The position numbers were made by a program, and so were the translations under genes. The notes under the pieces were generated by a model, which worked only from the letters and a program-made list of their open reading frames with translations, did no database searches and had not been told where the DNA came from. Positions 53,144 to 62,535 of a DNA stretch of 64,000 nucleotides are shown here, piece by piece. The first letter of the stretch is position 1, and each line of letters begins with the position of its first letter. The stretch spans positions 620,001-684,000 of the forward strand of contig JAJYUT010000001.1 in the NCBI GenBank assembly GCA_021792365.1, in the 5' to 3' direction. The DNA is from Pseudomonadota bacterium (GTDB lineage Bacteria > Pseudomonadota > Alphaproteobacteria > Dongiales > Dongiaceae).

Positions 53144-53235
53144 CTGATCCCCCCTCCCGAACTGGGGAGGGGATTGCGCGGCACAGGGCAAAGGTTATTG
53201 TGCGCGCTCGTTTCGTTGCACAACTCTGAAGCCTG

Positions 53236-55821
53236 ATGTCGCGCTACAACTTCCAAGAAACCGAGCCGAAATGGCAGGCCGCCTGGGCGGAGCGCCGCGC
53301 CTTCGCGAGCAAGGCCGAGCCCGGCCGCCCGAAATACTACGTGCTGGAGATGTTCCCCTATCCCTCGGGGCGCATCCATATGGGCCACGTGCGCAACTAC
53401 ACCATGGGAGACCTGGTCGCCCGCTACAAGCGCGCGCGCGGCTTCAACGTGCTGCATCCGATGGGCTGGGACGCCTTCGGCCTGCCGGCCGAGAACGCGG
53501 CGCGCGACCAGAAGATCCATCCCGCCCAATGGACCTATGACAACATCGCGGTGATGCGGGCCGAGCTGCAGCGCATGGGCCTGTCGCTGGATTGGGAGCG
53601 CGAGCTCGCCACCTGCCATCCCGGCTATTACGCGCAGCAGCAGCGGCTGTTCCTGGACTTCCACAAGGCCGGGCTCGCCTACCGCAAGGAGGCCTACGTC
53701 AACTGGGACCCGGTGGACCACACCGTGCTCGCCAACGAGCAGGTGATCGACGGTCGCGGCTGGCGCTCCGGCGCGCTGGTGGACAAGCGCAAGCTCTCGC
53801 AATGGTTCCTGAAGATCACGGCCTATGCCGACGATCTGCTGGCGGCCTTGTCCAAGCTCGAGCGTTGGCCTGAGAAGGTCCGGCTGATGCAGGAGAACTG
53901 GATCGGCAGGTCAACTGGCGCCTATGTACGCTTCAAGGTCGAGGGCCTCAGCGACGAGCTGACCATCTTCACCACGCGGCCGGATACGCTCTATGGCGCG
54001 TCCTTCATGGCGCTGTCGCCCGACCATCCGCTCTCCGACCTCGTGGCCCAGAGCGAACCCGGCGCGGCGGAGTTCATCGCGGAATGCCGGGCCGCAGGAA
54101 CCTCCGAGGCCGCCATCGAGGCGCAGGAGAAGCGCGGGTTCCGGACCAAGTTCGAAGCCGTGCACCCCTTCACCGGCAAGAAGCTGCCCGTCTTCATCGC
54201 GAATTTCGTGCTGATGGAATACGGCACCGGCGTGATCTTCGGTTCGGCGGGCCACGACCAGCGCGACCTCGACTTCGCGCGCAAATACGGCCTCGAGGTC
54301 CTGCCGGTGGTGCTGCCGCCGGGCGAGACGCCGCAGACCTTCAAGGTCGGCGACGTCGCCTATACCGAGCGCGAAGGCACGATCTACAATTCGGATTTCC
54401 TGGACGGCCTTTCCATCGATGCGGCGATCGACAAGGCCTGCGAACGGCTGGAGCAGATGGGCGCGGGGACGAAGACCACCGTCTATCGCCTGCGCGACTG
54501 GCTGGTCTCGCGTCAGCGCTACTGGGGCTGCCCGATCCCGATGGTGCATTGCGACGCCTGCGGCATCGTGCCGGTGCCGGCCGCCCAATTGCCCGTCCTG
54601 CTGCCCGACGACGTCACCTTCGACAAGCCGGGCAATCCGCTGGACCACCACCCGACCTGGAAGCACACCACGTGCCCGAGCTGCGGCAAGCCCGCCCGGC
54701 GCGAGACCGACACCTTCGACACCTTCGTCGATTCCTCGTGGTATTTCGCGCGCTTCTGCTCGCCGCGCCTGATGGATCAGCCGGTCGACCGCGATGCGAT
54801 CGACTACTGGCTGCCGGTCGACCAGTATATCGGCGGCGTCGAGCACGCGATCCTGCACCTGCTCTATTCGCGCTTCTTCATGCGCGCGATGCACCTGACC
54901 GGACACGCGAAGATCGACGAGCCGTTCGAGGGCCTGTTCACGCAGGGCATGGTGCTGCACGAATCCTACAAGGACGAAGCCGGCAAGTGGCTCTATCCCG
55001 AGGAGGTGGAGAAGCACGCCGACGGCACCGCCGTACATATGACGACCAAGCGCCCGATCGAGATCGGCCGCAAGGAGGTCATGTCCAAGTCCAAGAGGAA
55101 CGTGGTGCCGCCGGCGCGCATCATCGAGACCTACGGCGCCGACACCGCGCGCTGGTTCGTGCTGTCCGATTCGCCGCCCGAGCGCGACATGGAATGGACC
55201 GAGGCGGGCGTCGAGGGCGCCTGGCGGTTCACCCAGCGCCTGTGGCGCATCGTGACCGGATGGATCGAAGTGTTTCCCGCCCTGGCGTCGCGTGGCGATG
55301 CCGCGGCCTTCGCCGCGGCGGGGCCGGCCGCGCAGTTGCGCCGCGCCACCCACAAGGCGATCGCCGGCGTCACCGATGATATCGAGAAGTTCCGCTTCAA
55401 CCGCGCGGTGGCACGGATCTACGAATTCGCCAACATCATGGCCGACGTGAAGGACGCCGCGCTCGCCGATCCCGCTGGCCTGGCGGCGCGGCGCGAAGCG
55501 CTGGAGACGCTGACGCTGCTGATCGGCCCCGCCATGCCGCACCTGGCGGAGGAGTTGTGGCAGCGCCTGGGCCATGGCACCTTGCTGGCCGAGACCGCCT
55601 GGCCGGTCGCCGATCCCAAGCTGGTGATCGACGAGTCGGCAACCGTCGCGGTGCAGGTGAACGGCAAGCTGCGCGCCACCATCCATCTGCCGCGCGACTG
55701 CGACAAGGCGGAAGCGGAGCGGGCCGCGCTTGCCGAGCCGGCGGTGCTCAAGGCGCTGGACGGCAAGCCGCCGAAGAAGGTGATCGTGGTGCCGAACCGG
55801 ATCGTCAATGTGGTCGCGTAG
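53236..55821 (+). CDS. leuS: Leucine--tRNA ligase
   Basis: An 861-residue class I synthetase charging tRNA-Leu. The HIGH motif is HMGH in [15 protein letters not shown], the KMSKS motif is VMSKSKRN, and the CP1 editing domain lies between, with TTRPDTLYG as the editing-site signature. A zinc-like pair pattern, CDACG and CPSCG, is seen in the middle insertion. The C-terminal anticodon-binding and additional domains are complete. The start at 53236 gives [14 protein letters not shown], typical. It overlaps the start of lptE by 14 bp, so the two are translationally linked. Confidence 0.98.
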   Translation: MSRYNFQETEPKWQAAWAERRAFASKAEPGRPKYYVLEMFPYPSGRIHMGHVRNYTMGDLVARYKRARGFNVLHPMGWDAFGLPAENAARDQKIHPAQWTYDNIAVMRAELQRMGLSLDWERELATCHPGYYAQQQRLFLDFHKAGLAYRKEAYVNWDPVDHTVLANEQVIDGRGWRSGALVDKRKLSQWFLKITAYADDLLAALSKLERWPEKVRLMQENWIGRSTGAYVRFKVEGLSDELTIFTTRPDTLYGASFMALSPDHPLSDLVAQSEPGAAEFIAECRAAGTSEAAIEAQEKRGFRTKFEAVHPFTGKKLPVFIANFVLMEYGTGVIFGSAGHDQRDLDFARKYGLEVLPVVLPPGETPQTFKVGDVAYTEREGTIYNSDFLDGLSIDAAIDKACERLEQMGAGTKTTVYRLRDWLVSRQRYWGCPIPMVHCDACGIVPVPAAQLPVLLPDDVTFDKPGNPLDHHPTWKHTTCPSCGKPARRETDTFDTFVDSSWYFARFCSPRLMDQPVDRDAIDYWLPVDQYIGGVEHAILHLLYSRFFMRAMHLTGHAKIDEPFEGLFTQGMVLHESYKDEAGKWLYPEEVEKHADGTAVHMTTKRPIEIGRKEVMSKSKRNVVPPARIIETYGADTARWFVLSDSPPERDMEWTEAGVEGAWRFTQRLWRIVTGWIEVFPALASRGDAAAFAAAGPAAQLRRATHKAIAGVTDDIEKFRFNRAVARIYEFANIMADVKDAALADPAGLAARREALETLTLLIGPAMPHLAEELWQRLGHGTLLAETAWPVADPKLVIDESATVAVQVNGKLRATIHLPRDCDKAEAERAALAEPAVLKALDGKPPKKVIVVPNRIVNVVA

Positions 55822-56425
55822 GCAAGTCCTCTGGGCTCTGGTCCTGGCCGGCGCGGCAGCGCCGCTGGCCGGCTGCGGCTTTCGGCCGCTGCACGGCAGC
55901 GCCAACACCAATGCCGTGGGCCTCAGCGTCGATCACCAGATGGCGAGCATCGCCGTCTCGCCGATCGAGAACCGCGATGGGCAGCAACTGCACAACGCGC
56001 TGCGGGACCGCTTCAACCCGCTGGGCCAGCCCGCTTATGCCAGCTATTGGCTGGATGTGAGCCTGACCACGCGCACCTATGGCGCGCTGGCGCGGCGCGG
56101 GCTCAGCGCCACGCGCCGCAACGTCGAGATGAACGCCTTCTACGCGCTGCGCGACACCGCGGGCAGGATCGTGCTGCGAGAGCGCGCGGAAATCGTCACC
56201 GGCTTCGACGAGTTCGACGATCCGCTCAACGACCTCTCGTCCCTGAACGACGCGGTGCGCCGCACCACCCTGCAGATCGCCGACCAGATCCACACCCGGG
56301 TCGCCGTGTTCCTGACGGAAGGGACGGCGCCGGACATGCCCGCGGCCAAGCCGGCAGAGAAGGAACCGCCCACCGCGGTGACGCCGACGGGCGAGCCGAT
56401 CGGCGCCTGGGCCCGCAAGCGCTGA
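55808..56425 (+). CDS. lptE: LPS-assembly lipoprotein LptE
   Basis: A 205-residue outer-membrane lipoprotein that plugs the LptD barrel for lipopolysaccharide transport. The signal peptide is [19 protein letters not shown] with lipobox L-A-G-C; the mature part starts CGFRPLHG, the usual LptE beginning. [32 protein letters not shown] (quoted in part: [17 protein letters not shown]) follows the family. Sequence conservation in LptE is low, so identification rests on the start motif, length and position between leuS and holA. It overlaps leuS by 14 bp. Confidence 0.93.
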   Translation: MWSRRQVLWALVLAGAAAPLAGCGFRPLHGSANTNAVGLSVDHQMASIAVSPIENRDGQQLHNALRDRFNPLGQPAYASYWLDVSLTTRTYGALARRGLSATRRNVEMNAFYALRDTAGRIVLRERAEIVTGFDEFDDPLNDLSSLNDAVRRTTLQIADQIHTRVAVFLTEGTAPDMPAAKPAEKEPPTAVTPTGEPIGAWARKR

Positions 56426-56444
56426 CGCGCCGGCGCCGCGGACC

Positions 56445-57509
56445 ATGAAGCTCGACAGGCCCAAGCTCGATCGCGTGCTGAAGTCGCCCGATTCGATCGG
56501 CGCCCTTTTGTTCTACGGCCCCGACGAAGGGCTGGCGCATGAATATGCCGCCGCCGCGCAGAAGGCCGTGCTGGGCGCGGGCGATGACCCCTTTCGCCTT
56601 GCCGAGCTGACACCGGACGAGATCCGCGGCGATGGCGCGCGCCTGACCGATGAGCTCAACGCGATTTCAATGCTGGGCGGCCGGCGCGTGGTGCGAATCG
56701 CCCAGGCCGGCAACCAGATCGCCGGGCAGATCGCCGCCGCAATCGCGGCGCAAGCGCCGGGCGCGGCCCTGCTGATCGTCGAGGCCGGCGACATCGGCAG
56801 CAAGGCGGAGCTGGTGAAGGTCTTCGAATCGGCGGCGAATGCCGGCGCCGTTGCCTGCTACCGCGACAGCGGGAGCCAGCTCGGCCCGCTGATCGCCGCG
56901 CATCTGAGGGAGGGCGGCTATGCCATCGCGCGCGACGCGCAGGCCTATCTCGCCGAACGCCTGGGGGGCGACCGCGGCGTCACGCGCAGCGAGCTCGACA
57001 AGCTCATGCTCTATATGGGGGAGCCTCATATGGGCGAGCCGCAGGCTGGCGCACCGGCGCGGGAGGTGACGCTGACCGATGCGATGGCCTGCATCGGCGA
57101 CCGCGCCGCCTTCGTGCTCGACGATTTGATCGCCGCGGCGGCGGAAGGCGACGCGGCGGAGCTCGACCGGCAATACGACCGCAGCTTCGCCGAGGTGGAG
57201 GCCATCCAGTTGCTGCGCAACGCCGCGCGGCATTTTCAGCGCCTGCACCAGGTGGTCGCCCGGATGGCGGCAGGCGACAGCTTCGAGACCGCCGCCGCCG
57301 CGCTGCGCCCGCCGGTGTTCTGGACCCAGCGCGACCGCATGCAGCGCCAGGCGCGCCAATGGTCGCCGCCGCGCATCGGCCGCGCCCTCGAGCGTCTGAT
57401 CGAGGCCGAAGCCCAGGCCATGCGCACCTCCGGCATCCGGGATGAGATCGCCCAGCGCGCGCTGATGGAGATCGCCACGCTGGCGCGCGCCGGCGCGACG
57501 CGGCGCTAG
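56445..57509 (+). CDS. holA: DNA polymerase III subunit delta
   Basis: A 354-residue clamp-loader subunit of the replicative polymerase. It begins MKLDRPKLDRVLKSPDSIGALLFYGPDEGLA, where the GALLFYGPDEG strand-loop is a degenerate P-loop, as in HolA; pieces are quoted. FSxxEL-type and VSRSELDKLMLYMG regions follow (TRSELDKLMLYMG). The C-terminal helical domain has IQLLRNAARHFQRLHQVVA and IGRALERLIEAEAQAMRTSG. It lies 20 bp after lptE in the classical leuS-lptE-holA order, and probably on the same transcript. Confidence 0.95.
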   Translation: MKLDRPKLDRVLKSPDSIGALLFYGPDEGLAHEYAAAAQKAVLGAGDDPFRLAELTPDEIRGDGARLTDELNAISMLGGRRVVRIAQAGNQIAGQIAAAIAAQAPGAALLIVEAGDIGSKAELVKVFESAANAGAVACYRDSGSQLGPLIAAHLREGGYAIARDAQAYLAERLGGDRGVTRSELDKLMLYMGEPHMGEPQAGAPAREVTLTDAMACIGDRAAFVLDDLIAAAAEGDAAELDRQYDRSFAEVEAIQLLRNAARHFQRLHQVVARMAAGDSFETAAAALRPPVFWTQRDRMQRQARQWSPPRIGRALERLIEAEAQAMRTSGIRDEIAQRALMEIATLARAGATRR

Positions 57510-57646
57510 GTTCGTATGACTTTATCGCCGCTTCGCCGCGTGCGCGGCGGCCGCATGTCATTCTTGCGGCCGGCAGGCGTTCATGGAACCTTAGGCTGGT
57601 CCGCCCGTTGTGCGTTGCGAGGGCGGCGCGACTGGGGGATCGGCGC

Positions 57647-60352
57647 GTGACAACCAACCACGGGAACGTGAGTCCCGTCAGATCAGGCAAGCTGCCTCGC
57701 TTTTCGACGCACGCTTTGCTCGTTCTCCTTATCATCCTGCTGCTTGGGCCTAGCCTGGGTTTCGCCGGATTTCTGCTGCTGCGCTATGCATCGGCCGAGC
57801 AGGAGCGCTATACCTTCGACGCCCTGAGCACCGCCCGCTACATCGCCGTCGTGATCGACCGGGATTTCGAAGGGCTGATGAGCACGCTCGGCGCGCTTTC
57901 CACCGGGACCCGGCTCAGGACCGGAGATTTCGCGGGCTTTTACTCCCAAGCAACCCAGGTTTCGAAGATCATCGGCGCGGATATCGTGCTGCGCACACCC
58001 GATGGGCAGGAGATCGTGAACACGGGGCGCCCGTGGGGCGCGGCGCTGTCGCCGTCGCATCTCGCCATCGATGAGGACGTGCGCGACCAAAGGCGGATCA
58101 TGATCTCCAACGTCTTCCGCGATCCGAAGACCAACCGGCCGGTATACGCGGTGGTGGCGCCGGTCGTGATCGATGGCGACCTCCGCTATTTGCTCGGTAT
58201 CCAGGCGTCGACCGAGCGGATCATGTCACTGCTTTCGCCGGAAATCGTCGGGCAATGGGTGATCGGCGTCGGCGACCGCAAGGGCGACTACGTCACCCGC
58301 GTGCCGGGACACGAGACCTTCAGCGGCATGGCAAGCACCCCCGCCTTCCTGGCGAAAGTGAAGGGCGACGCAGGTAATTTCCGCGGCACCAGTCCCGACG
58401 GCCGGGAGATCCTGGTTGGCTATGCTCACGCCAGCAGGTCGAACTGGCTGGTCGCTGCCAGCCTGCCGACTGCTGTCATCGAGGGGCCGATGCGCCAGGA
58501 GCTGGTCGGCCTGTTCGGCTTCGGCGCTCTCGCCCTCGCGGTCTCTTTTCTTCTTGTGTTCTGGCTGTGGCGAATGGTGTCGCGCCCGCTGCGTCAGCTC
58601 ACGGGTATCGGCGTTTCCAGCGCAGCCGCCATCCGGGCGCTCGACCTGCGCTCGCCCGTGCGTGAGATCCAGGAGCTGTCCGCCGCCCTGCTGCGCCAAG
58701 TGCAGGCCCGGGACGAAATCGACGATGAGCTGCGCCGCAACGAATCGAGCGTGCGGGCGATCCTCGACACGGTTCCTGTCGGCGTGGTGATCGCCGGGCC
58801 AAACGGCGAGGTGCTGGACGGCAACCGGCAGCTTGAACGGTTCCTGGGGCCCGAGACCCGCAAGGCCGGGTCCTTCTTCCACTGGCCGCTCAGCCATGCC
58901 GATGGCGCGCCGGTGCGCGAGGCGGAGCTGCCGGTCTATCGCGTGCTGCACGGCGAAGTGGAGATGGCGGAAATCGAGTGCATAGCCGAGACCGCCGATG
59001 GCTCGCTTCACTGGATCCGCAAGATCGCTGCGCCGATCCGCGATGCCTCGGGCACCGTTGTCGGCGCTGTCGCCTCCGTCATCGACATCGATCGCGAGAA
59101 GCGCGCGGAGGAGATCCTGGAGCGCCAGGTGGCGGAGCGCACCGCGGAGCTGCAGAACGCGAACCGCACCCTGGTCGCGGAGATGACCAGTCGCCAGCAG
59201 GCGGAGCAGCAGGTCCGGCAGCTGCAGAAGATGGAAGCGATCGGGCAGTTGAGCGGCGGGATCGCGCACGACTTCAACAACATGCTGGCCATCGTGATGA
59301 GCGCGCTCAACATGATGGAGCGTCGCCTCGCCAGGGGCGAGGCGGATTACGCGCGGTATCTTGAGATGGCGCGCGACGGAGCGATGCGCGCCGCCAACCT
59401 CACCAAGCGCCTGCTTGCCTTCTCGCGCCAGCAGCCGCTGGCCCCGATCTCGGTCGACGCCAACAAGCTGGTCGCCTCCATGTCGGATCTGTTGCGCCGC
59501 AGCCTGGGCCCCGAGATCCAGCTTGAGACGGTGCTGGCTGGCGGGCTGTGGGCCACGCATGTCGATTCCAACCAGCTCGAAAGCGCCATCCTCAATCTGG
59601 CGCTCAACGCGCGCGACGCCATGGAGCAGCAGGGGCGCCTCACCATCGAGACCGCCAACTACCTGCTCGATGAAGCCTATGCGCGCCAGCACGACGTGCC
59701 CGCGGGGCAGTACGTGTTGATCGCCGTGACGGATACGGGCAAAGGCATGAGCCCGGAGGTGCTGGCGCGCGCGTTCGATCCGTTCTTCACCACCAAGGAA
59801 GTCGGCAAGGGTACCGGCCTCGGCCTCTCCATGGTCTACGGCTTCGTCAGGCAAACGGGCGGGCACATCAAGATCTATTCCGAGCTCGAGCAGGGCACGA
59901 CGGTGAAAATCTATCTGCCCCGCTTCTACGGGTCGACGAACACAGCGGATGAGGAGATGCCGCACGAGACGTTGAAGCCCGATGGCGAGGGTCAGCTCGT
60001 CCTGGTGGTGGAGGATGAAGACGATGTGCGCGCGCTGACCGGCGAATCGCTGCGCGAGCTTGGCTATCGCGTGATCGAGGCCGGCAGCGCCGCCGCGGCC
60101 CTGCGGGAGCTCGACGCCAATCCGCAGATTACGTTGCTGTTCACGGACATCGTGATGCCCGACATGAACGGCCGCAAGCTGGCGGATGAAGCGCTCAAGC
60201 GACGTCCGGATTTGCGCGTGCTCTACACCACCGGCTTCACGCGCAACGCCGTCGTGCACAACGGCGTTCTCGACCCCGGGGTCAATTTCCTGCCCAAGCC
60301 CTTCACCCTGCAGCAACTCGGCGCGAAGCTGCGCGAGGTCCTGAATCGCTAG
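57647..60352 (+). CDS. Hybrid sensor histidine kinase (Cache-PAS-HisKA-HATPase-REC)
   Basis: A 901-residue membrane kinase. TM1 is about residues 22-46; a periplasmic Cache-like sensor (about 60-285) has the form of a double-Cache dCACHE_1; TM2 is about 292-315. A PAS domain lies at about 365-485, HisKA with the phosphoacceptor His in LSGGIAHDFNNMLAIV, HATPase with NLALNARDAM, DTGKGM and GTGLGLSMVYGF, and a C-terminal receiver with the Asp in LLFTDIVMPDMNGR. GGGGGA precedes a GTG start at 57647; TTG at 57608 is in frame but less likely. The phosphorelay partner is unknown. The family is typical of CckA-like hybrid kinases in the kinase core. Confidence 0.94.
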   Translation: MTTNHGNVSPVRSGKLPRFSTHALLVLLIILLLGPSLGFAGFLLLRYASAEQERYTFDALSTARYIAVVIDRDFEGLMSTLGALSTGTRLRTGDFAGFYSQATQVSKIIGADIVLRTPDGQEIVNTGRPWGAALSPSHLAIDEDVRDQRRIMISNVFRDPKTNRPVYAVVAPVVIDGDLRYLLGIQASTERIMSLLSPEIVGQWVIGVGDRKGDYVTRVPGHETFSGMASTPAFLAKVKGDAGNFRGTSPDGREILVGYAHASRSNWLVAASLPTAVIEGPMRQELVGLFGFGALALAVSFLLVFWLWRMVSRPLRQLTGIGVSSAAAIRALDLRSPVREIQELSAALLRQVQARDEIDDELRRNESSVRAILDTVPVGVVIAGPNGEVLDGNRQLERFLGPETRKAGSFFHWPLSHADGAPVREAELPVYRVLHGEVEMAEIECIAETADGSLHWIRKIAAPIRDASGTVVGAVASVIDIDREKRAEEILERQVAERTAELQNANRTLVAEMTSRQQAEQQVRQLQKMEAIGQLSGGIAHDFNNMLAIVMSALNMMERRLARGEADYARYLEMARDGAMRAANLTKRLLAFSRQQPLAPISVDANKLVASMSDLLRRSLGPEIQLETVLAGGLWATHVDSNQLESAILNLALNARDAMEQQGRLTIETANYLLDEAYARQHDVPAGQYVLIAVTDTGKGMSPEVLARAFDPFFTTKEVGKGTGLGLSMVYGFVRQTGGHIKIYSELEQGTTVKIYLPRFYGSTNTADEEMPHETLKPDGEGQLVLVVEDEDDVRALTGESLRELGYRVIEAGSAAAALRELDANPQITLLFTDIVMPDMNGRKLADEALKRRPDLRVLYTTGFTRNAVVHNGVLDPGVNFLPKPFTLQQLGAKLREVLNR

Positions 60353-60765
60353 TCCAGCGGGAGATTGCCGCAGCGAAGGATTTCTCCCGGTCAGGTCCGG
60401 CTGCTCCTGGGACGTGACGTCACAGGAGGCCGATCAGGTTGCAGCGGTCGAGCTTGGCCTTTCCGGCCTCGAAATCGGTGATCAAGCTTCCAAGCCGATC
60501 GCCGTCATCGCGCACGAGGCTGGGTGCGGAACGAAAGCGGCCTTTTAGCCGCGCCTCTCACGGGCCTACAGCGCGCCGCCCGCGGCATGGCGTCAGGCGG
60601 GCGCGACAGCCAGGCGAATGATGCGGCGGCCGGCCGCGAGAGGATATGGATCGAGAGGATATGGATATTGACAGTGACGCGGCCGGCCGCATTCTCCTCT
60701 GGAGAGGGTGCGGCGCGCCGGGGCAGCGCCGATGCCTCAGTGGGCAGAGGAGGGGACCGATTGCC
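60353..60765. other. 413-bp region with a possible small-gene remnant
   Basis: No full gene seen. On the minus strand 60420-60515 is open and reads VRDDGDRLGSLITDFEAGKA with KLDRCNLIGLL at the end. It is short, starts only with GTG and has no ribosome-binding site, so it may be the remnant 3' end of a gene. Repeated GAGAGGATATGGATC at 60639-60653 and GAGAGGATATGGAT at 60654-60667 gives a 15-bp tandem duplication just before the redoxin fusion gene. Confidence 0.4.
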
Positions 60766-61911
60766 ATGAGGCCGCAGGCCGCGAAACCGAAAACCTTCGT
60801 GAACCTGGCGCCGGGCGACCCGGCGCCGTGGTTCCATCAGCGTTCCGGCAACAACCCGAATTACGCCTTCGATACGGTGGGCGGGCGCTGGATCGTGATG
60901 TGTTTCTTCGGGACCGCCGGCGACGAGGATGGCCGGCGCGCCCTTGCCGCCATCGCCGCAAACCGCGCCTTGTTCGACGACGTGCATGCCTGCTTCTTCG
61001 GCGTCAGCCTCGATCCCAATGACGAGGCTCAGGGCCGCGTCGCCGATTCCCTGCCCGGCCTGCGCTACTTCTGGGATTTCGACGGCACCGTCGCGCGGCT
61101 CTATGGCGCGATCTCCCGCCAGGCCGTTCCCAATCCCAAGCGGCTGGAGATGCGACGCTTCTGGCTGGTGCTCGATCCCACCATGCGGGTGAGGCACGTG
61201 GTGCCGTTCCAGCCCGGCGGCGGGGAGATCCCCGGTCTCGTCGCCTGTCTCAGGGAATTGCCAGCGCCGGAGAACTTCGCCGGCATCGAGGTGCCGGTGC
61301 CGGTCCTCATCCTGCCCGACGTGTTCGAGCCGGATTTCTGCCGGCAGTTGATCGCGATCTACGATGCGACGGGCGGCGCCGAATCCGGCTTCATGCGCGA
61401 GGTCGACGGCAAGACGGTGGAAATCCGCGACACCCGCCACAAGGTCCGCCGCGATGTGATCCTGGAGGACCAGGCAATGATCCGGCAGACGCAGATCCGC
61501 GTCCAGCGGCGCATCGCGCCGGAAATCCTGAAGGTGCACCAATTCCAGGCGACGCGCATGGAGCGCTATCTCGTCGCCTGCTACGCGGCGGAGGAGCGCG
61601 GCCATTTCCGCGCCCACCGCGACAACACCACCAAGGGCACCGCCCATCGCCGCTTCGCGGTCTCCATCAACCTCAACGACGCCTTCGAGGGCGGCGAGAT
61701 CGGCTTCCCCGAATACGGGCCGAAGAGCTTCAAGCTGCCGACCGGCACAGCCTGCGTATTCTCCTGCTCGCTGCTGCACCAGGTCTCGCCGGTGACGTCC
61801 GGCAAGCGCTACGCCTTCCTGCCTTTCCTCTATGACGACGACGCCGCCAAGCTGCGCGAGGCCAACAACGCGTTCCTGGGCGAGGGCGTCGGCGCCTACA
61901 AGGCCGGATAA
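60766..61911 (+). CDS. Redoxin-like domain fused to 2OG-Fe(II) dioxygenase
   Basis: A 381-residue two-domain protein. Residues 10-165 are an AhpC/TSA-type thioredoxin fold: VNLAPGDPAPWF, VMCFFGTAGDEDGRRALAAI and RFWLVLDPTMRV. Residues 175-375 are a prolyl-4-hydroxylase-type dioxygenase with iron ligands H284 and D286 (HFRAHRDN) and H338 (LLHQV), and K347/R348 for 2-oxoglutarate. In the redoxin part the peroxidatic TxxC is TAGD (T50-D53), so peroxidase activity is doubtful, although C46 is near. Similar fusions occur in other proteobacteria. An oxygen- or redox-responsive hydroxylase is inference. GGAGGGG precedes the ATG. Confidence 0.88.
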   Translation: MRPQAAKPKTFVNLAPGDPAPWFHQRSGNNPNYAFDTVGGRWIVMCFFGTAGDEDGRRALAAIAANRALFDDVHACFFGVSLDPNDEAQGRVADSLPGLRYFWDFDGTVARLYGAISRQAVPNPKRLEMRRFWLVLDPTMRVRHVVPFQPGGGEIPGLVACLRELPAPENFAGIEVPVPVLILPDVFEPDFCRQLIAIYDATGGAESGFMREVDGKTVEIRDTRHKVRRDVILEDQAMIRQTQIRVQRRIAPEILKVHQFQATRMERYLVACYAAEERGHFRAHRDNTTKGTAHRRFAVSINLNDAFEGGEIGFPEYGPKSFKLPTGTACVFSCSLLHQVSPVTSGKRYAFLPFLYDDDAAKLREANNAFLGEGVGAYKAG

Positions 61912-62229
61912 GGGCGCGGCGGCGCCCGGCCGGGGAAAGCGTGCACACGGTGCCCCGGCGAGACTGATCTATTCTCGAACGTGCCGAGATCGCCGGTTAC
62001 GGAGTGACGCGCAGGGCACAAGAGACAGGGGCGAGACGGGGCGGGCGGCGCCATCAGGACCGCACGCGCTCCGTCCGCTTCCGGGCCTTCGCGTCCGAGC
62101 CGTTCCAGATGCTGGAACGCCGCCGGCGCGGGCGGATCGAGCGAGATGTCCATCCGCGGCGTAGTCGCGCGCCGCAGGTCATCCGATGGAGATGGCGTCG
62201 CCGGCCAGCGGCGCGTCCATCGTCCCGGC
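61912..62229. other. 318-bp convergent intergenic region, no gene recognised
   Basis: Lies between the stop of the redoxin-dioxygenase fusion and the stop of the small minus-strand gene. Open frames on the minus strand (such as MDISLDPPAPAAFQHLERLG from 62153) have no ribosome-binding site or recognisable family. No clear terminator with a T tract. Confidence 0.45.
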
Positions 62230-62382
62230 CTAGCCGTTCACACTCTTGGGATGATGATTGGCCCGGTCATTGGGGTAATGGCTCACCGGCTCCGGGGCGG
62301 TCAGCGACGTGCTGACGAAGCCGGCAAGGACGATGGCGCTCAACGCCACCGCCACGATCATAAGCGCCTTCTTATGTAACAC
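62230..62382 (-). CDS. Small single-pass membrane or exported protein, 50 residues
   Basis: GTG start at 62382 with a strong GAGGAGG five bases before. It has a basic start (LHKKALM), one hydrophobic segment (IVAVALSAIVLAGFVSTSL), and a polar tail TAPEPVSHYPNDRANHHPKS with five charged or His residues. It could be an anchored small membrane protein or a signal peptide with a short mature part. The ribosome-binding site is the main evidence that the GTG is used. An internal ATG eight codons on is an alternative. I do not recognise the family. Confidence 0.6.
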   Translation of the reverse strand: MLHKKALMIVAVALSAIVLAGFVSTSLTAPEPVSHYPNDRANHHPKSVNG

Positions 62383-62535
62383 GATGTCCTCCTCATCTGC
62401 CTCGGTAACGGTCCCGGGGGCCACTCTCCGGACGATCCGATTGGGCCGGCCGGGCGGCGGCGCGCACCTTATGCAAGGGCGGCTTGGAATGCTTGGAGCC
62501 GGCATGGAGATTTCGAGGAGACGGGGTGATTTACG

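Noticed and set aside
53911-55911. 666-residue minus-strand frame opposite leuS
   Set aside because: Antisense shadow of a gene with intact HIGH and KMSKS motifs.
58226-60316. 696-residue minus-strand frame opposite the hybrid kinase
   Set aside because: Antisense frame; the plus strand has complete kinase and receiver motifs.
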